A stretch of DNA of 64,000 nt from BOG-224 sp963783505 (GTDB lineage Bacteria > Acidobacteriota > Terriglobia > Bryobacterales > Bryobacteraceae): assembly GCA_963783505.1 (NCBI GenBank), contig CAWAOP010000057.1, forward strand, positions 1 to 64,000, in the 5' to 3' direction. Both the position numbers and the translations under genes were made by a program. Of this stretch, positions 26,080-34,615 are shown piece by piece (within the stretch, counting starts at the first letter, position 1; every line of letters begins with the position of its first letter). A model generated the notes under the pieces. That model was not told the origin of the DNA and did not search any database. It was given only the letters and a program-made list of their open reading frames with translations.

Positions 26080-26795
26080 GAGGGAAACGCGGCCTCGATC
26101 CACTGCGAGGGCAACTCTTCGACGCTCTGGCGCATGCGCTCCTGCCACCAGTCCGAAATGGCGCGCAGTTCGTCGCGCTGATACCGCCGCTCGATTAGTT
26201 CGTAGCTGCCCTTGGCGTAGAGGAGCACGTCCATGGGAAAGTCCACGTCGGCGGCGCACAACCTGGTGGCGTCGAAGGCCAGCACGCCCACTTTGAAGGC
26301 GTAGAGCATGGAATCCTTCGAGTGCAGCGAGCGCTCCAGGATAGGCTTGCCGAAACCGGTCGCTCCGATGATCTGGTACGGGGTATCGGGGCCGATCTCG
26401 ACCCAGTTTCCTTCGGGGTAAACCAGGTACAGGCGGTGCGAGGAATCTTCCGCGGCCTGGCCGCCGATCAGCGAATACGCGTTGAACTTCAGTCCGTTTT
26501 TGTCGAGCGCGTCTCGGTCCTCCTGGGCGGCGCGCCGCACCTGCTGGGCATAGAGATTGACCACTTTGTACAGCCGCTCGCGAACCTTCGTATCCCCGGC
26601 GAAAGCCTCTTCGAAATAGAGCAGGATTTTGTCGCGCAGGGAGCGCAGGCCGGAGTTCATGATGAAGAACGAAAAGCCGGGCCCCTGATAGCTGGCCGTC
26701 TTCTTGGCCACCAGGCATTCGCTGCCGCTGAGCACGCGCGTATCGGCGATGCCCACAAGGCCTTCGTCCACGGTGATTCCCAGGCAGAATGTCAT
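26064..26795 (-). CDS. Anbu-type proteasome-like peptidase
   Basis: 243 residues. The start MTFCLGITVDEGLVGIADTR exposes a Thr nucleophile after Met removal, the mark of Anbu (BPH/ancestral beta-subunit) proteases of the Ntn hydrolase fold. Later landmarks are GGQ (SLIGGQAAED) and the C-terminal helix rich in Arg and Trp. Anbu forms open ring-like assemblies in studied species; its substrate is unknown. It sits between the hairpin at 26826 and the transglutaminase gene. Confidence 0.88.
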   Translation of the reverse strand: MTFCLGITVDEGLVGIADTRVLSGSECLVAKKTASYQGPGFSFFIMNSGLRSLRDKILLYFEEAFAGDTKVRERLYKVVNLYAQQVRRAAQEDRDALDKNGLKFNAYSLIGGQAAEDSSHRLYLVYPEGNWVEIGPDTPYQIIGATGFGKPILERSLHSKDSMLYAFKVGVLAFDATRLCAADVDFPMDVLLYAKGSYELIERRYQRDELRAISDWWQERMRQSVEELPSQWIEAAFPSCVSR

Positions 26796-26825
26796 GGCAT
26801 TAAATCGTTAAGGCCGCCAGGCTCA

Positions 26826-26883
26826 GTGGGGCAGGATACCGTCCTGCCCTCGTGCGCCGGGGCAGGACGGCATCCTGCCCCAC
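26826..26883. repeat. Long inverted repeat between Anbu and alpha-E genes
   Basis: Two 24-base arms (26826-26849 and 26860-26883) pair with one mismatch around a 10-base loop. Each arm is itself a small dyad (GGCAGGA...TCCTGCC), so the element could form a cruciform. It has no T-run and is REP-like, not a clear terminator. Confidence 0.7.
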
Positions 26884-26944
26884 GACCAAGCGAATTCGAC
26901 AGAGCGGACGCCGGGGTTGGGGCACGATTCATCCGATCCATGTA

Positions 26945-27922
26945 CTAGCCCGCCGCCGGCGTCGCGGTTTGCGCGAAGAAGTCGGAAAGCACGCAATCGT
27001 CAATTGTATTCATTTTGGTCTGCAACGCGTCGCAGAACTCGTGCAGGCCTCCGGTCAGGATCGGCTCGATGCGGGCGAAATCGAGTTCGCTGCGCAGCAT
27101 GCCGAGCCGCTGCTCGCTGGCGCAGGAAAAGCTGCCCGAAGGCCTTCCCGTGATGGCGTGCAGACTGCGGTCCGCGCGGCTTACGCAGTAGCGAATTGCG
27201 CGCGGGAATTCGCCATCGAGCAATAAGAACTCCACGATTCGCTCCGGCGCGATGCGGCCGTGGCGCTTGCGGTACATCTCAAAACCGCTGACGGATTTCA
27301 GGACCGCGGACCACTGCACATCGTCATAGGGCGTGCCTACGTCCGAGACCGCGGGCAAGAGGATGAAGTACTTCACGTCCAGGATGCGGCTGGTCTTATC
27401 GGCGCGTTCGAGCAGGGAACCGAGGCGGCTGAAGTTCCAGGCCTCGTTGTGGCTCATAGTGACATCTTGAATGCCGGTGAACAGATGGCAGGCCATGCGC
27501 ACCTGCCGGCAAAGCGCGGGCAGCGAGCGATGGTCATCGCGCCGGCTCTCCTCTGTGATCAGCAGGTACAGGTTGTTGATCTGCTCCCACATCTCGGAGG
27601 AAATGGTCTCGCGGACCGAGCGCGCGTTCTCGCGCGCCGTGCGAATGCAGGAATACACGGAGTTGGCGTAATCCGGGTCGAACGCCAGGAACCGCGTGAC
27701 GTTTTGCTGGCTCGCCTCCCCGTGGCGCTCGCGGAATAAGGCGCGGTCGCCGGTGGTATCGATGATGGGTTGCCACTGGCCGCTATAGTCGAATGGCAGA
27801 TCGATGACTAGGTTGTGATTGACTTCGAGAAACCGCGCGACGTTTTCGGCGCGTTCGATGTAGCGCGCCATCCAGTAGACCGCATCGGCCACGCGGCTGA
27901 GCAAGGGCTGGCTGTGCGCCAT
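26945..27922 (-). CDS. Alpha-E domain protein (DUF403)
   Basis: 325 residues, nearly all helical. The N-terminus LLSRVADAVYWMARYIERAENVARFLEVNHN is the classic alpha-E signature, with the conserved RAENxAR. ATG 27922 follows the ATP-grasp stop by a single base. Genome surveys place alpha-E proteins with circularly permuted ATP-grasp ligases and transglutaminases in a predicted peptide-synthesis and modification system; the biochemical role of alpha-E is not known. Confidence 0.9.
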   Translation of the reverse strand: MAHSQPLLSRVADAVYWMARYIERAENVARFLEVNHNLVIDLPFDYSGQWQPIIDTTGDRALFRERHGEASQQNVTRFLAFDPDYANSVYSCIRTARENARSVRETISSEMWEQINNLYLLITEESRRDDHRSLPALCRQVRMACHLFTGIQDVTMSHNEAWNFSRLGSLLERADKTSRILDVKYFILLPAVSDVGTPYDDVQWSAVLKSVSGFEMYRKRHGRIAPERIVEFLLLDGEFPRAIRYCVSRADRSLHAITGRPSGSFSCASEQRLGMLRSELDFARIEPILTGGLHEFCDALQTKMNTIDDCVLSDFFAQTATPAAG

Positions 27923-27923
27923 G

Positions 27924-29384
27924 CTACTGCTGACCTCCGCCTGGCTGGGGATCGCGCGCCAGCACCCATGTGTCCTTGCTTCCGCCGCCCTGCGACGAGT
28001 TGACCACCAGCGAGCCTTTGCGCATGGCGACGCGCGTCAGTCCGCCGGGCAGCACGAAAATCTCCTTGCCGGAAAGGACGTAAGGGCGCAGGTCGACGTG
28101 CCGTCCCTCCACGTGATCTTCCACTACCGTGGGCACGCGCGAAAGAGCCAGAGTGGGCTGAGCGATGTAGTTGCGCGGATGCGCGGCGATCCTGGCCGCG
28201 AATTCCTCGCGCTCGGCCGCCGTGGAGTGAGGCCCGACCAGCATTCCGTAACCGCCGGATTCGTTCGCCGATTTCACGACCAGCTTCTCTAAGTTCGCGA
28301 GAACGTGTTTCCGGTCCGCGTCGCGCCAGCAGAGGTAGGTCGGAACATTGGGCAGGATCGGGTCCTCCCGTTCATAATACCGGATCATCTCGGGCACGTA
28401 GGCGTAGATGACCTTGTCGTCCGCGATGCCGTTTCCAGGAGCGTTGGCGATGGCCACGCGGCCGGCTCGATACGCCGCCAGCAGACCGGGCACGCCGAGG
28501 AGTGAGTCCGGGCGGAAGGCCTCGGGATCGAGAAAGTCGTCGTCCACGCGGCGGTAAATCACGTCCACGCGCTGAAGGCCCTTGGTGGTGCGCATGAAGA
28601 CGTCGCCCGAGGAGACCACCAAATCCCGGCCCTCCACCAGCCGCACGCCCATCTGTTGGGCCAGGAAGCTGTGCTCGAAATAGGCCGAGTTGTAAATGCC
28701 GGGAGTCAGTACGACCACTTGCGGCTCGCCGCGCGCGTTGGGCGCGAGCGATTGAAGCAGCTCGAGGAGACGGCTGGGATATTCATTGACCGGGCGGACG
28801 GAGAGGCCTTCGAATACGCCCGGAAAGATTCGCTTCAGGACCTCGCGGTTCTCCAGCACATAGGAAACTCCGGAGGGCACGCGCAGGTTGTCTTCAAGAA
28901 CGTAGTATTGGCCGTCGCGGTCGCGCACCAGATCGGTTCCGGTAATGTGCGCCCAGACGCCGAACGGTGGATTCAGGCCCTGGCATTGACGGCGGTAGGA
29001 GTCGGCGCCCGTGACCACTTCGGCCGGAATCGCGCCGTCCTTCAGGATCTTCTGACCGTGGTAGATGTCGTCGATAAAGCAGTTCAGCGCGTGGATGCGC
29101 TGCTTGAGGCCGCGCTCCAGGCGGTCCCATTCCGCGGACGGAACCAGGCGCGGGATCAGGTCGAAGGGGAAAATGCGCTCGGCGCCCTGCTGATCGCCGT
29201 AGACATTAAACGTAATGCCTAACTGCAGCAGAAGACGTTCGGCCGCGTGTTTGTAGCGGAGGAACTGCCCGCTATCGAGCGAGTTGATGGTCTCTCGTAC
29301 AAGCTCGGCGTGAGGGCGCACGGAACCGCCAGCTTCGAACATCTCGTCGAAGAAGCCATCGGTCTGGTACGAGGAGAAGAACAT
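27924..29384 (-). CDS. Circularly permuted ATP-grasp protein (DUF404/DUF407, type 2)
   Basis: 486 residues from ATG 29384 (MFFSSYQTDGFFDEMFE), the usual beginning of this family; the frame remains open to 29483. Core segments are GITFNVYGDQQGAERIFPFDLIPR, YYVLEDNLRVPSGVSYVLENR and, near the end, VVKSANESGGYGMLVG, ending with a Ser/Gly/Gln-rich tail. Predicted to form a peptide or amide bond with ATP. First gene of the Anbu cluster (ATP-grasp, alpha-E, Anbu, transglutaminase). Confidence 0.9.
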   Translation of the reverse strand: MFFSSYQTDGFFDEMFEAGGSVRPHAELVRETINSLDSGQFLRYKHAAERLLLQLGITFNVYGDQQGAERIFPFDLIPRLVPSAEWDRLERGLKQRIHALNCFIDDIYHGQKILKDGAIPAEVVTGADSYRRQCQGLNPPFGVWAHITGTDLVRDRDGQYYVLEDNLRVPSGVSYVLENREVLKRIFPGVFEGLSVRPVNEYPSRLLELLQSLAPNARGEPQVVVLTPGIYNSAYFEHSFLAQQMGVRLVEGRDLVVSSGDVFMRTTKGLQRVDVIYRRVDDDFLDPEAFRPDSLLGVPGLLAAYRAGRVAIANAPGNGIADDKVIYAYVPEMIRYYEREDPILPNVPTYLCWRDADRKHVLANLEKLVVKSANESGGYGMLVGPHSTAAEREEFAARIAAHPRNYIAQPTLALSRVPTVVEDHVEGRHVDLRPYVLSGKEIFVLPGGLTRVAMRKGSLVVNSSQGGGSKDTWVLARDPQPGGGQQ

Positions 29385-29604
29385 GGCGCGCTTTGGAACC
29401 ACTGGCCCACTACTCCCATAGTGGCGTAACGGCGGCGTCCGGAGCAAAAAGAAAAAGTTGATCGGGGCTATATCATTTATCAATGCGGCGCCGTGCAGCG
29501 CGCGTATGCAAGCGGTGGCGGCGCAAACAATAACGTCGCCCTGTTTAGTAACCCGATGATAAACTGTGGGTTGCTTCGCGCCGAGTTAGCCGCGCGAACC
29601 TGAC

Positions 29605-30024
29605 ATGCCGGTGCATATTCCCCCCATCCGCCCGCTAACGCTGGCGCTGTTCGGCGGAGGAGCGGCCGTCGCGGCCTTCGCCGTCATCGGCATTCGCGCC
29701 TGGAAACAGGCGCGCACGAAACCCGAACAGCGCGAACGTCAGCGCCGGGCGGACCTGGCGGCGCGCGGCAAGGTGAGCGACGCGACGCTGATCGAGATTC
29801 GCGATGACGCGCTGTTTTATTCCTACAAGGTGCGTGGCGTCGAATACGCCGCCTCTCAGGACATCTCGACGCTCAAGGATTCGATCCCGGCGGACGTGGT
29901 CCTGGGAATGGGGCCCGTATACGTGAAATACAACGCGGCGAACCCGGCTAACTCCATCGTGCTCTCCGAGCAATGGTGCGGCCTGCACGCGGGCCGCGGC
30001 CGGCAGACGCAAGCAAGAGCGTGA
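29605..30024 (+). CDS. Small single-pass membrane protein, unknown
   Basis: 139 residues from ATG 29605. One N-terminal membrane helix (about 10-30), a basic charged stretch and then a small beta-rich domain (FYSYKVRGVEYAASQDIS...VYVKYNAANPANSIV), reminiscent of DUF3592-type domains. It is divergent from the ATP-grasp gene, with 220 bases between. Function unknown. Confidence 0.6.
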   Translation: MPVHIPPIRPLTLALFGGGAAVAAFAVIGIRAWKQARTKPEQRERQRRADLAARGKVSDATLIEIRDDALFYSYKVRGVEYAASQDISTLKDSIPADVVLGMGPVYVKYNAANPANSIVLSEQWCGLHAGRGRQTQARA

Positions 30025-30168
30025 CGCGCGGCGACAGCCCTGCTTGCGGCGTTCGGCGGCCTGCGTACCACCTGTGGACGCCGGAGCGTTTCCCGTCCGT
30101 TTCATGAGTTTCATGAGTTACCCCCGCCGGCGCGGAGTGAAGTATAATCTCTGAAACGGGATTGCTGA

Positions 30169-30711
30169 ATGGGTACTCTGCCGCACTCGGGGCCACGCTC
30201 TTCCCACGCGCACTCGGACGAGGACGACTATTCGCGCCGGCTCGACAACCGGTTGTTCATGGTCGTCTCTTCGATCCTGGGAGTGCTGGCGTTGTTGTGC
30301 ATCGCCGGTCTCGCCATCCAGATCTCGGTCTATTCGACGGAATTGAACCTTGTCAAAGCCGCGGAGGAGAAGCTGACCTTCGCCCGCGCTTTGGACGCCG
30401 CCATATTGAAGACCTCCGGTTTGTTCCTGGGCTATCTGCTCATATTCACGGGAGCGCTGTATGTGCTGAGGATCGCCACCAGCCATTTCCGCCTCAGCTT
30501 GAAGAGCGGCGCACACTCGGGGAGTTTCCAGACCAGTTCGCCGGGATTGGCGATGATCACGCTCGGCGTGTTCCTGGTCGCCATCGCGATTCTGCACACG
30601 ACCACCATCAGCCTCTCCTCCAGCCGGCCGGAGGCGACGGATCAGGCAGGGGGGCATTCCGTCGAACTCTCCACCAAGACGGAACCGCCCCCGGAAAAGG
30701 ACGGAAAATGA
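30169..30711 (+). CDS. Membrane protein with three predicted helices, unknown
   Basis: 180 residues. Predicted membrane helices lie near 30-55, 79-100 and 126-147, with a His/Asp/Glu-rich N-terminal tail and a charged C-terminal tail. No family recognised. Its stop overlaps the ATG of the next gene (ATGA at 30708-30711), so the two are coupled and may work together. Confidence 0.65.
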   Translation: MGTLPHSGPRSSHAHSDEDDYSRRLDNRLFMVVSSILGVLALLCIAGLAIQISVYSTELNLVKAAEEKLTFARALDAAILKTSGLFLGYLLIFTGALYVLRIATSHFRLSLKSGAHSGSFQTSSPGLAMITLGVFLVAIAILHTTTISLSSSRPEATDQAGGHSVELSTKTEPPPEKDGK

Positions 30712-31208
30712 GGACCGCCGCTCTGCTTATCGTCGTGACCGCGCTTTCCGGCGCGGCTGCGGACGATTCGCCGTACTCTTACCACGAAGTCCGCCTGGCG
30801 AGGCGCCCGCCGGGCTCCAGTTGCAGCATCGCCGCCGGCAAGAGCGATCTCGCGACCAAGATGTATGCGCTCGGATGGGATCGCCAATCGAACGACTTCC
30901 CCGCCGTCGACTGGCGATCGAACGTGGTCGTGCTGGTCACTCTACCGAACGCCAATTCCAAACCCGGCCGGGTCTATGGAGTGGATTCGCTCTCGGTGAC
31001 GCTCGCCGGATCCAGCGCGCCGAGCCGCGGCGCCTTCGTCATTGAGGTCCCCAAACGCCTCGCCGACGCCGACGATTGCAAGGTGGTTGCTTCGGCGGCA
31101 GTGAACCGGAGCGCCGCAAGCTCCCTGGGCGAGGTGGACGCCGACTACTACAACGGCAATGACGTCGCCGGCGCGCCGACCAACCGTTATGAACCTCCGC
31201 CTCGCTAG
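30708..31208 (+). CDS. Small secreted protein, unknown
   Basis: 166 residues from ATG 30708. A signal peptide (MRTAALLIVVTALSGAAA) precedes a compact domain with two Cys (SSCSIAAG, DDCKVV) and the tail SSLGEVDADYYNGND. A longer open frame from 30162 is the shadow of the previous gene. The last ~100 bases and the bases just beyond match 40223-40352 without a gap, where the same protein survives only as a fragment. Confidence 0.65.
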   Translation: MRTAALLIVVTALSGAAADDSPYSYHEVRLARRPPGSSCSIAAGKSDLATKMYALGWDRQSNDFPAVDWRSNVVVLVTLPNANSKPGRVYGVDSLSVTLAGSSAPSRGAFVIEVPKRLADADDCKVVASAAVNRSAASSLGEVDADYYNGNDVAGAPTNRYEPPPR

Positions 31209-31270
31209 CTCAGATGCCGGTCAATGAGAGCGGCGCTACGGACAATGTGCGGCCGGCGTTTCAGGTCCGG
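31205..31270 (-). pseudogene. 3' remnant of an alpha/beta hydrolase gene
   Basis: On the minus strand, the bases after 31205 read ...RSAALIDRHLS stop, the same ending as the dienelactone hydrolase at 40317 (...RRIAAFFHRHLG stop) at the exactly collinear place. Nothing upstream of about 31270 resembles a hydrolase. It is a scar of a lost convergent gene. Very short, so moderate confidence. Confidence 0.5.
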
Positions 31271-31379
31271 TTGAACGGTCGGGCGCCCGTCGCTCGATCC
31301 TTCGCCATTCACGGCGGCGTATGGGGACTACTGGCGGGCGCCGCGCCGCCCAAAAGGGCTGCCCCATAACACTCCGCTT

Positions 31380-32279
31380 TTACTTCTTCGGCGCCGGGGC
31401 CGGAGAGCGGGGAACCAGCGCGTCCTTACGGGCCTGACCGACTTTCAGGAACTTGCCCACCATCAACAGATGCCGGTCCATCGGAATGCTCTTGTAATCC
31501 ACCTCCGTCAGGAACTTACCGACCGTGCTGCGGATGACCTTCTGGCGGGCTAAGTCGCCGGCGTCGCTGACAATCGCCACCGGCGTATCTTCCGCGTAGT
31601 AGCGCTTCAGTTGCGCGAAGAGCGAGGGATAATCCACGCTCATCGTGTAAAACACCATGGTGCTGCCCGCGGCCATGAGCTTTTCGTTGGTGTCCACGCG
31701 TCCCGGCCAGTCGCCCATGGTGAGGATGACCGCGCTGGTGTCATATCCATACGGAGGTTCCATCTTCACCGCGGCGCTGGCGGCCTGGAAGGCCCCGATG
31801 CCGGGCACTACCTCGCTCGGGAGATCGGGCGGCAGCAATTCCAGAAACAGCGTGAAGCCGTACATCATGGGGTCGCCGCCTTCCAGACAAGCGATGGTCT
31901 TGCCCTGTTCGACGGCGGAGCGGATGCGGTTCGACAGCGCTTTGCGGGCGGCGTCCTGAGCTTCGGCCTGAGCGCGCTGAGCGGCGTCCGGGAGGGTTTT
32001 CGGATCGATGCCGTAATACCGCCGCAAGTCGTGCGGCGTGTACGTCCAGATCTCCTTCCCCTTGATCATCGCCGCCCAGTCGCCGTTCCGATCGCCGTCA
32101 TCGAGCAGAATGATGCCGGCTTGCGCAATCGCCTTTTGCGCGCGGAGAGTAATCAGATCGGGGGCCGTACCCATCCCGACGATGTAGAACTTGCCCATTG
32201 GGCGGGCAGGGACTTGCGCGTTTGCGGCGCAAGCCATCGCCAGCAGGACACAGCAGGCCTTCGGAAAAAACCGGGTCAT
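31380..32279 (-). CDS. Exported tetrapyrrole-methylase-fold protein
   Basis: 299 residues. The body is a corrin/porphyrin methylase domain: FYIVGMGTAPDLITLRA at the N-terminus, CLEGGDPMMYG and EVVPGIGAFQAASA, as in precorrin methyltransferases. Yet it starts with an apparent signal peptide (MTRFFPKACCVLLAMACAANA). SAM-dependent tetrapyrrole methylation is cytoplasmic, so either the leader is not cleaved or exported, or the fold has been reused for another job outside. No cobalamin genes lie nearby. Catalytic capacity is uncertain. Confidence 0.75.
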   Translation of the reverse strand: MTRFFPKACCVLLAMACAANAQVPARPMGKFYIVGMGTAPDLITLRAQKAIAQAGIILLDDGDRNGDWAAMIKGKEIWTYTPHDLRRYYGIDPKTLPDAAQRAQAEAQDAARKALSNRIRSAVEQGKTIACLEGGDPMMYGFTLFLELLPPDLPSEVVPGIGAFQAASAAVKMEPPYGYDTSAVILTMGDWPGRVDTNEKLMAAGSTMVFYTMSVDYPSLFAQLKRYYAEDTPVAIVSDAGDLARQKVIRSTVGKFLTEVDYKSIPMDRHLLMVGKFLKVGQARKDALVPRSPAPAPKK

Positions 32280-32500
32280 TTCTCCTCCTTCGGAACCTCA
32301 ATGGTAAAGGCTGTCTTCCGCGGTTTGCAAAGACCAACTGTCACGGGACGGTGCGGCGCGGCGGCGTCAAGGCCCGTCAATCCTCCGGCGGCCGCTGAAT
32401 GCTCTCGACGATCGGCACGGGGAATGACGCTTTTTGCGGCTCCATGCGAAGCCCAAGTTGCTCCTGAAGCGCCTTAACCGGGGACGGCTTTGGGTAACGC

Positions 32501-34615
32501 CTAGGTCAGGTTATCGCCCGGCCTCCAGCGTTCGATGGCTCTTCGAAGGGCGTCTAGATCGAGAGGCTTCGACAGGTAGTCGTTCATTCCGGCAGCCAGG
32601 CAGGCCTCGCGGTCCTCGGCCGTCTCCGACGCTGTTAGCGCCACGATGGGGACGGCCGCGTGCGGCGAGGCCATCCCGCGAATGTGACGCGCAGCCTCGA
32701 GTCCGTCGGTCCCAGGCATTTGAACGTCCATCAAGACGACGTCGTAAGACCCCTCTCGCACCCGTTCAATCGCCGAGACGCCGTCCGACACGAAGTCCGC
32801 GCTACAGCCGAGCTTTTGCAGGAACCGCCGGCAGACGAGTTGATTCACTTCGTTGTCCTCGGCTACCAGGACCCGGGTCGCTCTGAGCCGCTCTCGCGGT
32901 TCCGGGCATGAGGCTCCGGCCCGCCCGGTCGGTTCCGAAGGAGGCTCGAGACCACAGGCGGTGAGCGCGGGAATTTCGAACGCGAACGTCGATCCTTCCC
33001 CAGGCTTGCTGGTCACGCCGATCGCCCCGCCCATCATCGATACCAGCCGGGAACAGATCGCCAGCCCGAGTCCGGTCCCTCCGTAACGGCGATTAGTCGA
33101 GGCGTCCACCTGGCTGAACGCGCGGAACAGCCGGTCCATTTTGTCCGCGGGGATGCCCACGCCGGTATCGATAACCTGGACCCGCAGTCGCCGATCGCCC
33201 TCGGGAACGCCCTCGTCCACAAGCGACGCCCGGACCGTGACCGATCCCTCCTCGGTGAACTTGATCGCGTTGCCTATCAGATTCATTGCCACCTGGCTGA
33301 TACGAGTCGGATCTCCCAGCAATATGCCGGGGATGCGTTCGTCGAAGTCGATCCGCACTGCGATGTGCTTTTCCTTGGCTCGCGCCTGGAACAGATTGAC
33401 CGCCCACTCCAGGCATCCCCGCAGGGAGAAGGGGGACTTTTCGAGCTCGAGCTTGCCGGATTCGATTTTGCTGAAGTCCAGCACATCGTCGAGAATCTTG
33501 GCCAGCATCTCGCCCGAGGTGCGGATCAGCCGTACGGTCGAACGGGTTTCAGGCGATACTTCGTCCTCTCCCAGCGCGGCGCTCAGACCGAGGAGACCGT
33601 TCAGCGGGGTCCGGATCTCGTGGCTCATGTTGGCGAGGAACCGGCTCTTGGCCCTTTCGGAAGCCTCGGCGCTCATGCGGGCGCGCTGCAAATCCTCTTC
33701 CATCTTCTTGCGATCGGTAATGTCAAGCCAGAACCAAAGGATGTGCGGCGCGCGCTGAATCGTCACGTCTCGCAGCCACAATAAATGAGTCCGATCTCCC
33801 AGTCTTGGGTGGGGCCAGCTCACCTCCCGGGCATCGACGCCACCGAAGCTCGCCAGCGCCCGCCCCAGATCGTTCAAGGTCTCGCGGCTGTCCAGCCACC
33901 CGAGTTCCACTGCGTCCCGGCCCGCGATCGCGTCCCTCGCGGCGCCGAACACCTCTCCGCAAGCTCCGTTGGCGTCGAGGTAGCGGCCGTTCATGTCCGA
34001 TAAGGCGATGGAAATCGGGCTGGCCTCGAAAACGACTCGAAACGCCTCCTCGGCTTTTTGAAGCTCGGCCGTCCGCAGGGCCACCATTCGGTCCAGTTCC
34101 TCCATGCGCGCGGATGCCTGGCGGCTGACCATCCACTTCTTGGTGAGGGCGCACGCCAGTTGGACGACCTCGATATTGTCGAAGGGCTTCTTGAGAATCA
34201 GCAGGTTCTCCGACGTCCCCAGCCGGCGCTGAATATCGGTCCAGGAGTAATCGGAGTAGGCCGTGCAGATGACGGTCTGCAGGTGCGGATAGGCCTTCCA
34301 AAGGCGAGTGATGGTCTCCACTCCGTCCCACCCCGGCGGCATCCGCACATCCACAAACGCCAGTGCGTAGGGACGGCCCTCGGCCAGCGACTGCTCCAGT
34401 TTCGCCAGGCCCTCCTGACCTTGGTAGGCCGAGTCGATCTCGAACTCCGAGACGGGTACAGCCTCCACGCCAAACAGGAATGCCTCGTCGTCCTGCAGGC
34501 GCTCTTCCGCTTTGGTTTCGCCGATCAGTACTTTCCGAAGGTCGTCGTGAATGGCCTTGTTGTCGTCGATGACGAGAATCCTGTGATTGGGCTCGAGCAC
34601 GCTCGGCGGATTCAT
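32501..34615 (-). CDS. Hybrid histidine kinase: REC-PAS-HisKA-HATPase-REC
   Basis: 704 residues. N-terminal receiver (RILVIDDNKAIHDDL, phospho-Asp in FVDVRMPPG), PAS domain at about 185-310 (FRVVFEASPISIALSDMNG), HisKA with NMSHEIRTPLNG, HATPase (NLIGNAIKF, DTGVGIP, GTGLGLAI), and a C-terminal receiver (VAEDNEVN, LMDVQMPG). No DNA-binding output, so the signal must leave through another protein. Its ATG at 34615 overlaps the end of the upstream kinase gene, so the two are coupled. Confidence 0.92.
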   Translation of the reverse strand: MNPPSVLEPNHRILVIDDNKAIHDDLRKVLIGETKAEERLQDDEAFLFGVEAVPVSEFEIDSAYQGQEGLAKLEQSLAEGRPYALAFVDVRMPPGWDGVETITRLWKAYPHLQTVICTAYSDYSWTDIQRRLGTSENLLILKKPFDNIEVVQLACALTKKWMVSRQASARMEELDRMVALRTAELQKAEEAFRVVFEASPISIALSDMNGRYLDANGACGEVFGAARDAIAGRDAVELGWLDSRETLNDLGRALASFGGVDAREVSWPHPRLGDRTHLLWLRDVTIQRAPHILWFWLDITDRKKMEEDLQRARMSAEASERAKSRFLANMSHEIRTPLNGLLGLSAALGEDEVSPETRSTVRLIRTSGEMLAKILDDVLDFSKIESGKLELEKSPFSLRGCLEWAVNLFQARAKEKHIAVRIDFDERIPGILLGDPTRISQVAMNLIGNAIKFTEEGSVTVRASLVDEGVPEGDRRLRVQVIDTGVGIPADKMDRLFRAFSQVDASTNRRYGGTGLGLAICSRLVSMMGGAIGVTSKPGEGSTFAFEIPALTACGLEPPSEPTGRAGASCPEPRERLRATRVLVAEDNEVNQLVCRRFLQKLGCSADFVSDGVSAIERVREGSYDVVLMDVQMPGTDGLEAARHIRGMASPHAAVPIVALTASETAEDREACLAAGMNDYLSKPLDLDALRRAIERWRPGDNLT

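Noticed and set aside
25240..26718. One 492-residue minus-strand frame
   Set aside because: Only the part from ATG 26079 is the transglutaminase; the upstream part is the shadow of the Anbu peptidase in another frame.
26826..26883. Intrinsic terminator at the long inverted repeat
   Set aside because: No T-run follows on either strand, so I list it as a repeat.
30162..31208. One 348-residue plus-strand frame
   Set aside because: The first half overlaps the membrane protein at 30169-30711; the real gene starts at ATG 30708 with a signal peptide.
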